A stretch of 64,000 nucleotides of DNA, taken from NCBI RefSeq assembly GCF_013386585.1, contig NZ_JACARO010000018.1:124001-188000 (forward strand), read 5' to 3'. Numbering within the stretch: the first letter of the stretch is position 1; each line of letters starts with the position of its first letter. The translations under genes were made by a program, and so were the position numbers. This document shows positions 53,701 through 62,793 of this stretch, piece by piece. The notes beneath the pieces were generated by a model. It was not told where the DNA came from and ran no database searches. It was given only the letters and a program-made list of their open reading frames with translations. Source of the stretch: Pseudomonas sp. P7548 (GTDB taxonomy: Bacteria > Pseudomonadota > Gammaproteobacteria > Pseudomonadales > Pseudomonadaceae).

Positions 53701-55884
53701 ATGCGCGATGATCTCTCCCTTTTGCTGAACTCCCTCAACGATGCCCAACGCCAGGCCGTAGCAGCCCCCGTTGGCCGTCAGTTGGTCCTGGCCGGTGCTG
53801 GCTCCGGTAAAACCCGCGTGCTGGTGCACCGTATCGCCTGGTTGATCCAGGTCGAAAACGCGTCCCCGCACTCCATCCTGTCGGTGACCTTCACCAACAA
53901 GGCCGCTGCCGAGATGCGCCACCGCATCGAGCAGTTGATGGGCATCAGCCCGGCCGGCATGTGGGTGGGCACCTTCCACGGCCTGGCGCATCGCCTGCTG
54001 CGAGCGCACTGGCAGGAGGCGGGCCTGGCCCAGACCTTCCAGATTCTCGACAGCGACGACCAGCAACGCCTGGTCAAGCGCGTGATCCGTGAGCTGGGCC
54101 TGGACGAACAGCGCTGGCCAGCGCGCCAGGCGCAATGGTTCATCAACGGCCAGAAAGACGAAGGCCTGCGCCCGCAACATATCCAGGCCAGCGGCGATCT
54201 GTTCCTGGCGACCATGCGCAGCATTTATGAGGCGTACGAAGCTGCCTGCGTGCGCGCCGGTGTGATCGACTTCTCCGAGCTGCTGCTGCGCGCCCTCGAC
54301 CTGTGGCGCGACAACCCGGGTTTGCTGGCGCACTACCAGAAACGCTTCCGCCACATTCTGGTGGACGAGTTCCAGGACACCAACGCCGTGCAGTACGCCT
54401 GGTTGCGCCTGCTGGCCAAGGGCGGCGACAGCCTGATGGTGGTGGGCGACGACGACCAGTCGATCTACGGCTGGCGTGGCGCGAAAATCGAGAACATCTA
54501 CCAATATTCCGAAGATTTCCCGGACGCCGAGACCATTCGCCTGGAGCAGAACTACCGCTCCACCGCCGGCATCCTCAAGGCTGCCAACGCCTTGATCGCC
54601 AACAACACCGGGCGCCTGGGCAAGGAGCTGTGGACCGACGGCGGCGAAGGCGAGGCGATCAACCTGTACGCTGCCTTCAACGAGCACGATGAAGCGCGCT
54701 ATGTGGTGGAAACCATCGAGAGCGCCCTGAAAACCGGCCTGGCACGCAGCGACATCGCAATCCTGTACCGCTCCAACGCCCAGTCGCGGGTGCTGGAAGA
54801 AGCCCTGCTGCGTGAGCGCATTCCGTACCGCATCTATGGCGGCCAGCGCTTCTTCGAACGCGCTGAAATCAAGAACGCGATGGCCTACCTGCGGTTGCTG
54901 GAAGGCCGTGGCAACGATGCGGCGCTGGAACGGGTGATCAACATCCCGGCGCGCGGCATCGGTGAAAAGACCGTTGAAGCGATCCGCGACCACGCACGCC
55001 ATGCCGATGTATCGATGTGGGAATCCATGCGTTTGCTCATCGCCAATAAAGGCCTGACCGGCCGTGCAGCGGGTGCGTTGGGTGTGTTTGTCGAGTTGAT
55101 CGAGAACCTGGCGGCCAAGTGCGCGGAAATGCCCCTGCACCTGATGACCCAGACGGTGATCGAACAGTCCGGCCTGATCGCCTATCACGAAGCGGAAAAA
55201 GGCGAGAAAGGCCAGGCTCGGGTAGAAAACCTTGAGGAACTGGTCAGCGCCGCCCGCGCGTTCGAGAACACCGAGGAAGACGAAGAGCTGACGCCGCTCG
55301 CCGCGTTCCTCGGCCATGCATCGCTGGAGGCCGGTGATACCCAGGCCGACGAGCATGAAGACAGCATCCAGCTGATGACCTTGCACAGTGCCAAGGGCCT
55401 GGAGTTTCCGTATGTGTTCCTGGTGGGCATGGAAGAAGGCCTGTTCCCCCACAAGATGAGCCTGGAAGAGCCCGGCCGCCTTGAGGAAGAACGCCGCCTG
55501 GCCTATGTGGGCATTACCCGCGCCATGCAGAACCTGGTGATGACCTACGCCGAGACCCGACGCCTGTACGGCAGCGAGACCTACAACAAGGTGTCGCGCT
55601 TCGTACGTGAAGTGCCGAAGGGGCTGATCCAGGAAGTGCGTTTGTCCAACAGCGTCAGCCGTCCGTTCGGCGGTGGCCAGCAGCAGAGCGCCAGTACTCT
55701 GTTCGCCGGTTCCGAGATTCCGGAGACCCAGTTCAGCCTCGGCCAGCAGGTCAAGCATGCGATCTTCGGCGAAGGGGTCATCCTCAACTTCGAAGGCGCC
55801 GGCGCCCAGGCGCGGGTGCAGGTGAATTTCGCCGAAGGCAGCAAGTGGCTGATGATGGGTTACGCGAAGCTCGAAGCCATTTGA
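53701..55884 (+). CDS. uvrD: DNA helicase II UvrD
   Basis: UvrD is a superfamily 1A 3'-5' helicase acting in nucleotide excision and mismatch repair. The 727-residue protein has all seven helicase motifs: N-terminal LNDAQRQAV (Q motif), AGAGSGKT (31-38), FTNKAAAEMRHR, DEFQDTNAVQ, GDDDQSIYGWRGA, QNYRST, LMTLHSAKGLEFPYVFLVG and VGITRAMQNL. The C-terminal SH3-like tail (QQVKHAIFGEGVILNFEGAG) is present. ATG 53701 is the first good start. It is divergent from the GGDEF/EAL gene. No clear LexA box was found in the 279-bp gap. Confidence 0.95.
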   Translation: MRDDLSLLLNSLNDAQRQAVAAPVGRQLVLAGAGSGKTRVLVHRIAWLIQVENASPHSILSVTFTNKAAAEMRHRIEQLMGISPAGMWVGTFHGLAHRLLRAHWQEAGLAQTFQILDSDDQQRLVKRVIRELGLDEQRWPARQAQWFINGQKDEGLRPQHIQASGDLFLATMRSIYEAYEAACVRAGVIDFSELLLRALDLWRDNPGLLAHYQKRFRHILVDEFQDTNAVQYAWLRLLAKGGDSLMVVGDDDQSIYGWRGAKIENIYQYSEDFPDAETIRLEQNYRSTAGILKAANALIANNTGRLGKELWTDGGEGEAINLYAAFNEHDEARYVVETIESALKTGLARSDIAILYRSNAQSRVLEEALLRERIPYRIYGGQRFFERAEIKNAMAYLRLLEGRGNDAALERVINIPARGIGEKTVEAIRDHARHADVSMWESMRLLIANKGLTGRAAGALGVFVELIENLAAKCAEMPLHLMTQTVIEQSGLIAYHEAEKGEKGQARVENLEELVSAARAFENTEEDEELTPLAAFLGHASLEAGDTQADEHEDSIQLMTLHSAKGLEFPYVFLVGMEEGLFPHKMSLEEPGRLEEERRLAYVGITRAMQNLVMTYAETRRLYGSETYNKVSRFVREVPKGLIQEVRLSNSVSRPFGGGQQQSASTLFAGSEIPETQFSLGQQVKHAIFGEGVILNFEGAGAQARVQVNFAEGSKWLMMGYAKLEAI

Positions 55885-55895
55885 CCCCCCCGTTT

Positions 55896-55929
55896 TAGGA
55901 GCCCGGCGATTCGACAAGCCGGGCTCCTA
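55896..55929 (+). terminator. Hairpin (single REP-like unit) after uvrD
   Basis: TAGGAGCCCGGC-GATTCGACAA-GCCGGGCTCCTA forms a 12-bp perfect stem with a 10-base loop 11 bp after the uvrD stop. It resembles the arm core of REP elements but as a compact hairpin and is likely to terminate uvrD. Confidence 0.68.
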
Positions 55930-56109
55930 CAATGTGAAGAATTGTGAGCCTCCCTTGTTTTCCGGCGTTGCGGGCCAATATCTGTAACTAGTCCTACAGA
56001 CCCTTCGGAATCGGTCTTACGCAAAAGCCCGAAACACTATGCCGCTAGCCACTGTCACTGCACCTGTGCAACATGGCGCGCGTGCAATCCACAAATGGGA
56101 ATTCCCTTT

Positions 56110-56982
56110 ATGAAACGTTTTCTTAGCATCGCCATGGCGTTGTGCATCGGCCTGACGATGAGCCTCGACGCCAACGCCAAACGCTTCGGTGGCGGCAAAA
56201 GCATGGGCTCGGCGCCGACTCACCAGACCAGCCAAATGGCTCCATCCGCCGGTGGCATGGGCGGTGCAGCCGCAACCGCAGGCGCAGCCGGTGCTGCTGG
56301 CGCCGCTGCCAAGGCCGGCGGTGCTTCGCGCTGGTTGGGCCCTCTGGCCGGTATCGCGGCCGGTGGCCTGCTCGCTTCCATGTTCATGGGCGGCGGCTTC
56401 CAGGGCATGCAGATCTTCGACATCCTGATCATGGCGGTCATCGCCTTTGTGATCTTCCGCTTTATCGCCGCCCGTCGCCGCAAGCAGCAGGAGCATCTGG
56501 CTCCAGCCGGCGCGCCGATGCAGCGTGAAGTGTTCGAGCAAAAGCCTGCCATGGGCTCGATCTTCGGTGGTTCTGCAGCCCCTGCTGCAGCCCGCCCGGT
56601 GATCAACGCTCCAGCCTGGTTCAACGAAGAACGTTTCGTCGAAGCGGCCCGCAACCACTTCCAGTCCCTGCAACAGCACTGGGACGCCAACGAAATGGAC
56701 AAGATCGCCGAGTTCGTGACCCCGCAACTGCTGGAGTTCCTCAAGCGCGAACGCGCAGACCTGGGCGACGGCTTCCAGTCGACCTACATCGACGACCTGC
56801 GCGTACAGCTCGAAGGTGTGGATGATCGCGCCGACAAGACCATCGCCACCCTGACCTTCAGCGGTGTGTCGAAGACCTCGCGTTTCGACCAGGGCGAAGT
56901 GTTCAGCGAAAGCTGGAACATGGAGCGCGCCCAAGGCGACAACCAGCCTTGGCTGGTCGCCGGTATCCGCCAGAACGGCTGA
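56110..56982 (+). CDS. Tim44-like domain protein, membrane-anchored
   Basis: This 290-residue protein has a signal/anchor at the N-terminus (about 1-25), a Gly/Ala/Met-rich low-complexity stretch (about 30-75), one or two membrane segments (about 78-125; IFDILIMAVIAFVIFRFI) and a C-terminal Tim44-like domain (about 165-285; FVEAARNHFQSLQQHWDANEMDKIAEFVTPQLLEFLKRE). In bacteria such proteins are of unknown function; in mitochondria Tim44 recruits Hsp70 to the import channel. The start is ATG 56110 with GGGAA upstream. A terminator follows (57011-57037). Confidence 0.85.
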   Translation: MKRFLSIAMALCIGLTMSLDANAKRFGGGKSMGSAPTHQTSQMAPSAGGMGGAAATAGAAGAAGAAAKAGGASRWLGPLAGIAAGGLLASMFMGGGFQGMQIFDILIMAVIAFVIFRFIAARRRKQQEHLAPAGAPMQREVFEQKPAMGSIFGGSAAPAAARPVINAPAWFNEERFVEAARNHFQSLQQHWDANEMDKIAEFVTPQLLEFLKRERADLGDGFQSTYIDDLRVQLEGVDDRADKTIATLTFSGVSKTSRFDQGEVFSESWNMERAQGDNQPWLVAGIRQNG

Positions 56983-57010
56983 TACCCGCACGCTTGAGCA
57001 AGCGGTAATA

Positions 57011-57037
57011 AAAACCCCGGACATGTTCCGGGGTTTT
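57011..57037 (+). terminator. Rho-independent terminator after the Tim44-like gene
   Basis: AAAACCCCGG-ACATGTT-CCGGGGTTTT forms a 10-bp stem with a 7-base loop, with TCTATTTC following. Its A/T symmetry makes it bidirectional. Confidence 0.88.
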
Positions 57038-57048
57038 CTATTTCACGG

Positions 57049-57076
57049 TTGCACTTATAGCGAGCTACTGTATAAA
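57049..57076 (+). promoter_or_regulatory. Sigma-70 promoter of the SMI1/KNR4 gene
   Basis: TTGCAC and TATAAA are separated by 16 bp, the nearest match to consensus sigma-70 promoters noticed in the window, 43 bp before the GTG start of the next gene. Confidence 0.78.
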
Positions 57077-57118
57077 ACGCCCCTATGAACCGCGCCATCT
57101 AGCAAGAGGATCCCGGCC

Positions 57119-57526
57119 GTGGAAGAAATCATCGAACAATTGCGTGAAGCCAACGAACCGGTCCCGGTTCCTCTGGAACTGCCTGACGAAGACCTGCTGG
57201 TGGAAATCGAGGAACAACTGTTCATCGACATCCCCTTTGTCTTCCGTGAATTCCTGCTGACCGTCAGCGACGTGGTGTACGGCAGCCTGGAGCCGGTGAC
57301 CGTCACCGACCCGCAATCCCACACCTACCTGCCGGACGTTGCCGCCAACGCCTGGGACGCCGGTGTCGACCGCAGCCTGATCCCGATCTGCCAGGATGGC
57401 GATGACTACTACTGCGTCGAAGAAGACGGCACCGTGGTGCTGTGGTCTGGCGAAGAAGAAATCGTCACCGAGGAAACCTGGGAATCGGTGTGGCACTGGG
57501 CGCGGGACGTCTGGCTGGAAAGCTGA
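57119..57526 (+). CDS. SMI1/KNR4 superfamily protein
   Basis: This 135-residue acidic cytoplasmic protein has the SMI1/KNR4 (SUKH) fold: early acidic helix, IDIPFVFREFLLTVSDVVYGSLEPV, LIPICQDGDDYYCVEEDG, and VVLWSG. SUKH proteins often serve as immunity proteins in contact-dependent and polymorphic toxin systems. The start is a GTG at 57119 with AAGAGGA ten bases upstream, after a strong promoter. No toxin gene lies beside it, so it may be an orphan immunity protein or a housekeeping member. Confidence 0.82.
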   Translation: MEEIIEQLREANEPVPVPLELPDEDLLVEIEEQLFIDIPFVFREFLLTVSDVVYGSLEPVTVTDPQSHTYLPDVAANAWDAGVDRSLIPICQDGDDYYCVEEDGTVVLWSGEEEIVTEETWESVWHWARDVWLES

Positions 57527-57548
57527 GCCAAACACTAGCGCCAACCCC

Positions 57549-57679
57549 TGTGGCGAGGGAGCTTGCTCCCGCTGGGCTGCGAAGCAGCCCCAATCCAAAC
57601 GACGCGTTCTTTCAGATGCAGTGATGCGAAGGTTTTGGGGCTGCTGTGCAGCCCAACGCGAGCAAGCTCGCTCGCCACA
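57549..57679. repeat. REP-type inverted pair, mosaic arms
   Basis: Left arm TGTGGCGAGGGAGCTTGCTC and right arm GAGCAAGCTCGCTCGCCACA, with inner GGGCTGCGAAGCAGCCC and GGGGCTGCTGTGCAGCCC stems. Compared with 12437-12532, the two arm variants are swapped. Confidence 0.82.
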
Positions 57680-57709
57680 AAAAGCTCACTTGCCACCCCG
57701 TAAAAGCGA

Positions 57710-59473
57710 TCAATGTTCTGGGGTGTCCTTATGGTTATCCAGCGTCTCCAGCAAGGCGACCTGCATCCGCGTATGCACACGGATGAACCAGCGCCAGAGC
57801 ACCGCCGCCACCGCCGCCGTGACCACGGCAATCAGCACCAGCAGCTTGTTGGTCGGCAGGATACTGGCTGACAACGCAGCCAATAGCAGGAAGATCACCA
57901 GCAGCGACAGGAGGGGGATCAGTTCCGCGATCACCCGCCGCACACGCTGGGTATGCCGCCCGGCCATTTCCGGCTTCACGCTCATCTCCGCCAGCAGCAT
58001 CGATAGCGCCTTGAGCTTGCGGTACGCGGCAATCAGGAACGGCAGCGACAACAGCAACGCACCGCCCCAGATCAGCGCCTTCTGCCAGCTCGGATCGCTG
58101 ATCCAGCCCTCCAGATACCCACCAATACGCGTCGCGAAAAAGCTGCCGGCGAAGAAGATCGCCACCACCAACGCCAGGTTCACCCCCACTTGCAGGATGA
58201 TCTTGCGGATCATCGAGGCCAGCATCGCGCCCTCGCCTTGGGGCTGAATACTGCGTAGCCATTCGCCATACAGGCCGAATACCCGGCTCATGCGCTTGGG
58301 CATCACCGCCGCGATCTTCAATGACAAGGGGTCTGCACCGCGAATCAGGTACGGCGTCAGCAGTGTGGTAATCGCCGAAACCGCCACGGCGACCGGGTAA
58401 AGAAAATCACTGGTCACCTGAAGCGTCATGCCAAGCGCGGCGATGATGAAGGAAAACTCGCCAATCTGTGACAGCCCCATACCCACTCGCAGTGAGGTAC
58501 GGCCGTCGTTGCCAGCGATAAACGCCCCCAACCCGCAGGACAACATCTTGCCGAGCACCACCGCCACCGTGATCACCGCAATCGGCCAGGCGTATTGCAG
58601 CAGGATCTGTGGGTCGATCATCAAGCCAATGGCGACAAAGAAGATGGCACTGAACATGTCGCGAACCGGCTCGATCAAGCGCTCGATCTTAATCAACTGA
58701 CGGGATTCGGCCATGATCGCACCGATCAGGAACGCGCCCAGCACCATGCTGTATTCCAGCTTCACCACCAACAGGCAGAAACCGAAACACAGGCCCAGCA
58801 CGGTGATCAGTAACATCTCATTGCTTTCGAACTTGGCCACGTAAGCCAAGAGGCGCGGCACCAGCAGAATGCCGATGACCAGGGCGACGATCATGAACAG
58901 CGAGAGCTTGCCGACCGTGGAGAACACCTCGCCGGAGCTGACCGTGCCACTGACGGCAATGCTCGACAGCAAGGCGATGATGCCGATGCCGAGGATATCT
59001 TCCACAATCAGCACGCCGAAAATCAGCTGGGCGAAGCGCTGGTTCTTCATCTTCAGGTCGTTGAGCGCCTTGACGATGATGGTGGTGGAGGAGATCGCCA
59101 GGATCGCGCCGAGGAACAGTGAATCCATGGTGTTCCAGTCGAACCAGCGGCCGATCTCGTAGCCGATCCAGATCATCAGGATGATTTCCAGGAACGCCGC
59201 GATAAACGCCGTGGCGCCTACCTTGAACAGCTTGCGCAGACTGAACTCCAGGCCCAGGCAGAACATCAGGAAAATTACGCCCAGTTCGGCCAGGGTCTTG
59301 ATGGTGTCTTCGTCATGGATCAGGCCGAACGGCGGGGTGTGGGGACCGATGATGAAGCCGGCGACGATGTAGCCCAGCACCACCGGCTGCTTGAGGCGGT
59401 GGAACAGGATGGTGACCACCCCTGCCACCAGCATGATCACGGCCAAGTCCTGGATAAAGCTGATGGCGTGCAT
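57710..59473 (-). CDS. Kef-type cation:proton antiporter (CPA2), no TrkA domain
   Basis: This 587-residue inner-membrane protein has twelve or more membrane segments of the CPA2/Kef type: LKQPVVLGYIVAGFIIGPHTPPFGL, TLAELGVIFLMFCLGLEFSLRKL, AILAISSTTIIVKAL, FGVLIVEDILGIG (the key acidic pair) and FFVAIGLMIDPQIL. A hydrophobic C-terminal region (about 440-570) replaces the usual TrkA-N domain of KefB/C. It may be a K+/H+ or Na+/H+ antiporter. ATG 59473 has AAGGAG nine bases upstream; PA5518 is a possible positional match. Confidence 0.86.
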   Translation of the reverse strand: MHAISFIQDLAVIMLVAGVVTILFHRLKQPVVLGYIVAGFIIGPHTPPFGLIHDEDTIKTLAELGVIFLMFCLGLEFSLRKLFKVGATAFIAAFLEIILMIWIGYEIGRWFDWNTMDSLFLGAILAISSTTIIVKALNDLKMKNQRFAQLIFGVLIVEDILGIGIIALLSSIAVSGTVSSGEVFSTVGKLSLFMIVALVIGILLVPRLLAYVAKFESNEMLLITVLGLCFGFCLLVVKLEYSMVLGAFLIGAIMAESRQLIKIERLIEPVRDMFSAIFFVAIGLMIDPQILLQYAWPIAVITVAVVLGKMLSCGLGAFIAGNDGRTSLRVGMGLSQIGEFSFIIAALGMTLQVTSDFLYPVAVAVSAITTLLTPYLIRGADPLSLKIAAVMPKRMSRVFGLYGEWLRSIQPQGEGAMLASMIRKIILQVGVNLALVVAIFFAGSFFATRIGGYLEGWISDPSWQKALIWGGALLLSLPFLIAAYRKLKALSMLLAEMSVKPEMAGRHTQRVRRVIAELIPLLSLLVIFLLLAALSASILPTNKLLVLIAVVTAAVAAVLWRWFIRVHTRMQVALLETLDNHKDTPEH

Positions 59474-59764
59474 GGCGAGGGGCTCCTTGAGGGTACTGGC
59501 GCTTTTCCCACTTCCGCGCGCGCCTCTGAACGGTCGCATTGCACGGAAGGAAAAGTCGGCCTAAATCGTAAGAAATGCCCTGAGACGGGCTTTTGAAGGT
59601 TAACACCGCGACTTCCGACAGAAAGCCGGTGCAATATATGGAAACAGAACGGTGCAGGCGTGACGACGAGCCGCCCGCCGGCGTCCGGTTATGGATGGCT
59701 CTGCAAAGATTCCAGCACCCGCAGAGGTGCCCCCCAACCAATGCCTACAACCCGTGAGTGTGCT

Positions 59765-60250
59765 ATGGAACCCGGAAACGCCCAGCTGTCGATGACGGTA
59801 CTGATGACCCCTGATATGGCCAACTTCTCAGGCAATGTCCACGGCGGCACCTTGCTTAAGTACCTCGACGAAGTGGCCTACGCCTGCGCCAGCCGTTATG
59901 CCGGTCGCTATGTGGTGACGCTGTCGGTAGATCAGGTGATTTTTCGCGAGCCGATCCATGTCGGCGAACTGGTGACCTTCCTGGCGTCAGTCAACTACAC
60001 CGGCAACACGTCGATGGAGGTGGGCATCAAGGTGGTGACCGAGAACATCCGCGAACGCTCGGTGCGCCACACCAACAGCTGCTTCTTCACCATGGTGGCC
60101 GTGGACGACCAGCGCAAACCTGCCGCCGTCCCGCCCCTGCAACCGCAGAACAGTGAAGACAAGCGCCGTTTCGTACAGGCCCAGCAGCGTCGGCAGATTC
60201 GCCAGGAATTGGAGAAGCGTTACCAGGAAATCAAGGACGACGCGCCGTAA
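59765..60250 (+). CDS. Acyl-CoA thioesterase, BFIT/BACH-type hotdog protein
   Basis: This 161-residue hotdog-fold enzyme hydrolyses acyl-CoA. It has the typical N-terminal TPDMANFSGNVHGGTLLKYLDEVAYACASRYAG with Asn/His and Asp of the active site, VVTLSVDQVIFREPIHVGELVTF, SMEVGIKVVTENI, and an extended C-terminal charged helix (RRFVQAQQRRQIRQELEKRYQEI). It is distinct from the thioesterase at 14202. ATG 59765 is preferred over the longer frame from 59660. It converges on a lipoprotein gene with a hairpin (60257-60278) between them. Confidence 0.87.
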   Translation: MEPGNAQLSMTVLMTPDMANFSGNVHGGTLLKYLDEVAYACASRYAGRYVVTLSVDQVIFREPIHVGELVTFLASVNYTGNTSMEVGIKVVTENIRERSVRHTNSCFFTMVAVDDQRKPAAVPPLQPQNSEDKRRFVQAQQRRQIRQELEKRYQEIKDDAP

Positions 60251-60256
60251 GCCTGT

Positions 60257-60278
60257 GCGCAGGGGCCCGCCCCTGCGC
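60257..60278. terminator. Shared hairpin between convergent genes
   Basis: GCGCAGGGGC and GCCCCTGCGC form a 10-bp perfect stem with a 2-base loop just after the thioesterase stop and before the lipoprotein stop. There is no T run. Confidence 0.55.
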
Positions 60279-60284
60279 CCGCCC

Positions 60285-61325
60285 TCAATAGCGCCAGCAC
60301 TTGTCGTAGTGTGCGCACACGTCGAAGCGCTGGTCCAATTGGGCCATGCGCTCCATGTGAAGGTTGAGGGTCTCGACCATCATCGACTTGTCGGTGTCCT
60401 GGTAGTAGCGCTCCATGAATTTGTCGTTCGCTTTGACGCGCTCGCTGACAGCGCGGTCCGTGGGGCTCATCCACTGTTCCAGCACAGCGTCTTCGGTGCC
60501 ACTCAGGCGAAGCCGGTACACCTGCTCGTAAAGCGCCAGCGTGCGCGCCTTGCGGCCGGCCATTTCCTGACTGAACAGGACATAGTTCTGACGGTATTGC
60601 GTCCAATAGGCTTCAGGCGGGGTAAAGGTGCCCAGCTGCGCCTTGCGCTTGGCGATCACACCGTCGATCTCATCCAGGGATGATTGCAGGCGCCCCTGAG
60701 TGTCGGGCTCCATCAGGGTGATCAGTTGCAGGTTGGTGGACGTGATCGTGTTGATCAGTGCCGCGCGCTTGGGGGTTTCTGGGATCGACTTGCCGAATAT
60801 CGGGCTTTGGCCCGTGCATGCGTTCATCCCTTTATCAAAAATAGGCAGCGGAATGCGCTGGTCCTTGCCGTCAAAACGGGTCAGGCGCTGCAGCAGCGTG
60901 GTGCAACTGCCGCCTCGCATATCGAAGGTCACTTCATACTCTTGCCCCGCCTTGGGCGTAAAGCTCACGGCCTTGCCGCAGACGTAACTGCCGCCGTTGG
61001 TGTTGATCATCAACATGACGTCCTTGCCCGGCTCCAGCTTGACCTCCAACAGGCCCCTGGCCTTGGCGGGCGGCGGGACGATCATGTCGACACGCCGCTT
61101 GGTATCGACCAGCAGGAAGTTGTTGAGCATGCCAGTGTTGCGGCCCTGGCAGTGCTGGGCGTCGTAAATATCGAGAGTGCTGTTCGAGGTGTTGGAGACA
61201 AAGCGCAACTTGGCGGCATCGGGTGCCGTCGAGTCGGTGTAGGCACCGTTAACGCTGCAACCGTTGAGCAATGACGTCAGGGCCAGGGCGGTGAGAGCCC
61301 GTGGCGATGGGAATACGGCTGGCAT
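60285..61325 (-). CDS. Putative lipoprotein of unknown function
   Basis: This 346-residue protein has an N-terminal signal peptide with the lipobox LLNGC (Cys at about residue 23), so it should be a lipoprotein. The first half (about 40-135) is beta-rich with a small disulfide-type Cys pair (HCQGR, SYVCGK, GGSCTT); the second half is helical (about 180-330) and ends DVCAHYDKCWRY with two more cysteines. I do not recognise a family. It lies downstream of pdxY on the same strand, with an 82-bp gap that may hold a promoter. Confidence 0.75.
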   Translation of the reverse strand: MPAVFPSPRALTALALTSLLNGCSVNGAYTDSTAPDAAKLRFVSNTSNSTLDIYDAQHCQGRNTGMLNNFLLVDTKRRVDMIVPPPAKARGLLEVKLEPGKDVMLMINTNGGSYVCGKAVSFTPKAGQEYEVTFDMRGGSCTTLLQRLTRFDGKDQRIPLPIFDKGMNACTGQSPIFGKSIPETPKRAALINTITSTNLQLITLMEPDTQGRLQSSLDEIDGVIAKRKAQLGTFTPPEAYWTQYRQNYVLFSQEMAGRKARTLALYEQVYRLRLSGTEDAVLEQWMSPTDRAVSERVKANDKFMERYYQDTDKSMMVETLNLHMERMAQLDQRFDVCAHYDKCWRY

Positions 61326-61407
61326 CGGTCTTCCTTGATTAGCACTGGGGACAAAGAGGCGGCCGATACTACCGGACGCCCTTTGCCTGGCTCAATCAGG
61401 AATACTC

Positions 61408-62280
61408 CTACAGCTCGATGGGCGTTGCTTCAAAGCGTACGCGGGGGTGGGCAATACGGTCCTGGGCGCGTACCAGCTCCAGTTCGTAACTGGCGCACGC
61501 CTGGGTTTCCAGTAGCACTTCATGCACGGCGGCTGCGGTGAACTCGAAGGCGGCCAACAGGCTGTCGCCCAGCAGCACCCGCGCCAGGAACAGCCCCGAG
61601 GTCAGGTCGCCCACGCCCACCGGTTGGCGCGGGAACGCCAACAGCGGCCGACGCAAATGCCAACTGCCTTCGGCGGTCACCAGCAACATCTCAAAACCTT
61701 CGGGCAACTTGCCTGGGTAATCCAGGTGCTTGACCAGCACCGCTTTGGGCCCGCGTGCCAGCAACGCCTTGGCCATGGCCAGGCAATCGAACAGCGATTG
61801 CGGCTTGCGACCGGCAAAGCTGTCGAGTTCCAGCTGGTTCGGGCACAGGAAGTCAGCCATGGCCGCCGCTTCGTCCAGCAGGAAATCGCTGACTTCCTGA
61901 GGCACGATGCAGCCTTTTTCCGGATGGCCCATCACCGGGTCGCACAGGTACAGCGCCTTGGGGTTGATCGCCTTGATGCGCGCCACGCCACTGAGGATCG
62001 CCCGCCCCTGGTCCGCACTGCCCAGGTAGCCGGACAGTACGGCGTCGCAGTTGCCCAGCTCGCCGATGGCTGCAATGCCTTCGACCAGCGCCGGAATTTG
62101 CTGCGGCGCCAGCACTTCGCCCGCCCACTGGCCATACTGGGTGTGGTTGGAGAATTGCACCGTATTCAGTGGCCAGACGTTCACCCCGACCCGTTGCATA
62201 GGGAATACGGCAGCGCTGTTTCCGGCGTGGCCAAAGACCACATGAGACTGGATCGCAAGCAGATGAGGTGTGCGTTTCAT
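61408..62280 (-). CDS. pdxY: Pyridoxal kinase PdxY
   Basis: PdxY phosphorylates pyridoxal to PLP with ATP in vitamin B6 salvage. The 290-residue ribokinase-family protein has [18 protein letters not shown], substrate residues at [31 protein letters not shown] and the catalytic Asp in [17 protein letters not shown] 62280 begins at [11 protein letters not shown] as in homologues. It is divergent from the DUF3301 gene (117 bp). It may supply cofactor for PLP proteins such as the MocR regulator in this window, but no link is shown. Confidence 0.94.
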   Translation of the reverse strand: MKRTPHLLAIQSHVVFGHAGNSAAVFPMQRVGVNVWPLNTVQFSNHTQYGQWAGEVLAPQQIPALVEGIAAIGELGNCDAVLSGYLGSADQGRAILSGVARIKAINPKALYLCDPVMGHPEKGCIVPQEVSDFLLDEAAAMADFLCPNQLELDSFAGRKPQSLFDCLAMAKALLARGPKAVLVKHLDYPGKLPEGFEMLLVTAEGSWHLRRPLLAFPRQPVGVGDLTSGLFLARVLLGDSLLAAFEFTAAAVHEVLLETQACASYELELVRAQDRIAHPRVRFEATPIEL

Positions 62281-62397
62281 GCGGGAGATTTCCGTAAAGC
62301 CATTGAAATTCTGGCCGCGCAGTATGCGACTAAACGCAGCCTGTACGACAGACCGGCGACACAGTTAAGCTGCTCTCACTTTGTTGGAGTTTTTCGC

Positions 62398-62793
62398 ATG
62401 CTGACCCTGGGAAACATCTTCGTGTTGATGCTGCTGGCGACCGGCGCCGCCTGGGTATGGCACAACCACGGCCTGCGTGAGCGGGCGTTGGAGCGGGTCA
62501 AGCAGCATTGCGCCAAGCTCGACATCGAGCTGCTGGACGGTGCCGTGGCGCTCAAGCGCATCGGCTTTGTAAAGGATGCCAACGGTCGGCGGCGCTTGGC
62601 ACGCATTTACAATTTCGAGTTCACCGTGACCGGCGAAACCCGCCATCCCGGGACCATCACACAATTCGGCGCCCACAGTGCGCAAATCGAACTGGCGCCC
62701 TACCCGTTTGAAATCAAGACACCGTTGCCCAGCGCCGAAGTCATCGAGCTGAGCCAGTGGCGCCAGGACCACGCCACCAAGAACCGTCACTGA
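62398..62793 (+). CDS. DUF3301 family membrane-anchored protein
   Basis: This 131-residue protein has an N-terminal membrane anchor (about 4-22; NIFVLMLLATGAAWVW), followed by the DUF3301 domain (ERALERVKQHCAKLDIELLDGAVAL, then a core with RRLARIYNFEFTVTGETRHPG). GGAG lies nine bases before ATG 62398. Its last 7 bp overlap the convergent CobW gene. Function unknown; most pseudomonads carry it near pdxY. Confidence 0.85.
   Translation: MLTLGNIFVLMLLATGAAWVWHNHGLRERALERVKQHCAKLDIELLDGAVALKRIGFVKDANGRRRLARIYNFEFTVTGETRHPGTITQFGAHSAQIELAPYPFEIKTPLPSAEVIELSQWRQDHATKNRH

Noticed and set aside
50548..55917. A continuous 1789-codon minus-strand frame spanning the GGDEF/EAL gene and the antisense of uvrD
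   Set aside because: Only the part below 53421 has recognisable domains; the rest is antisense to a complete uvrD and reflects GC-rich codon structure.
57545..57680. CRISPR-like or transposon-end repeat after the SMI1/KNR4 gene
   Set aside because: Only two inverted arms of the REP type; no direct repeats with spacers and no transposase.
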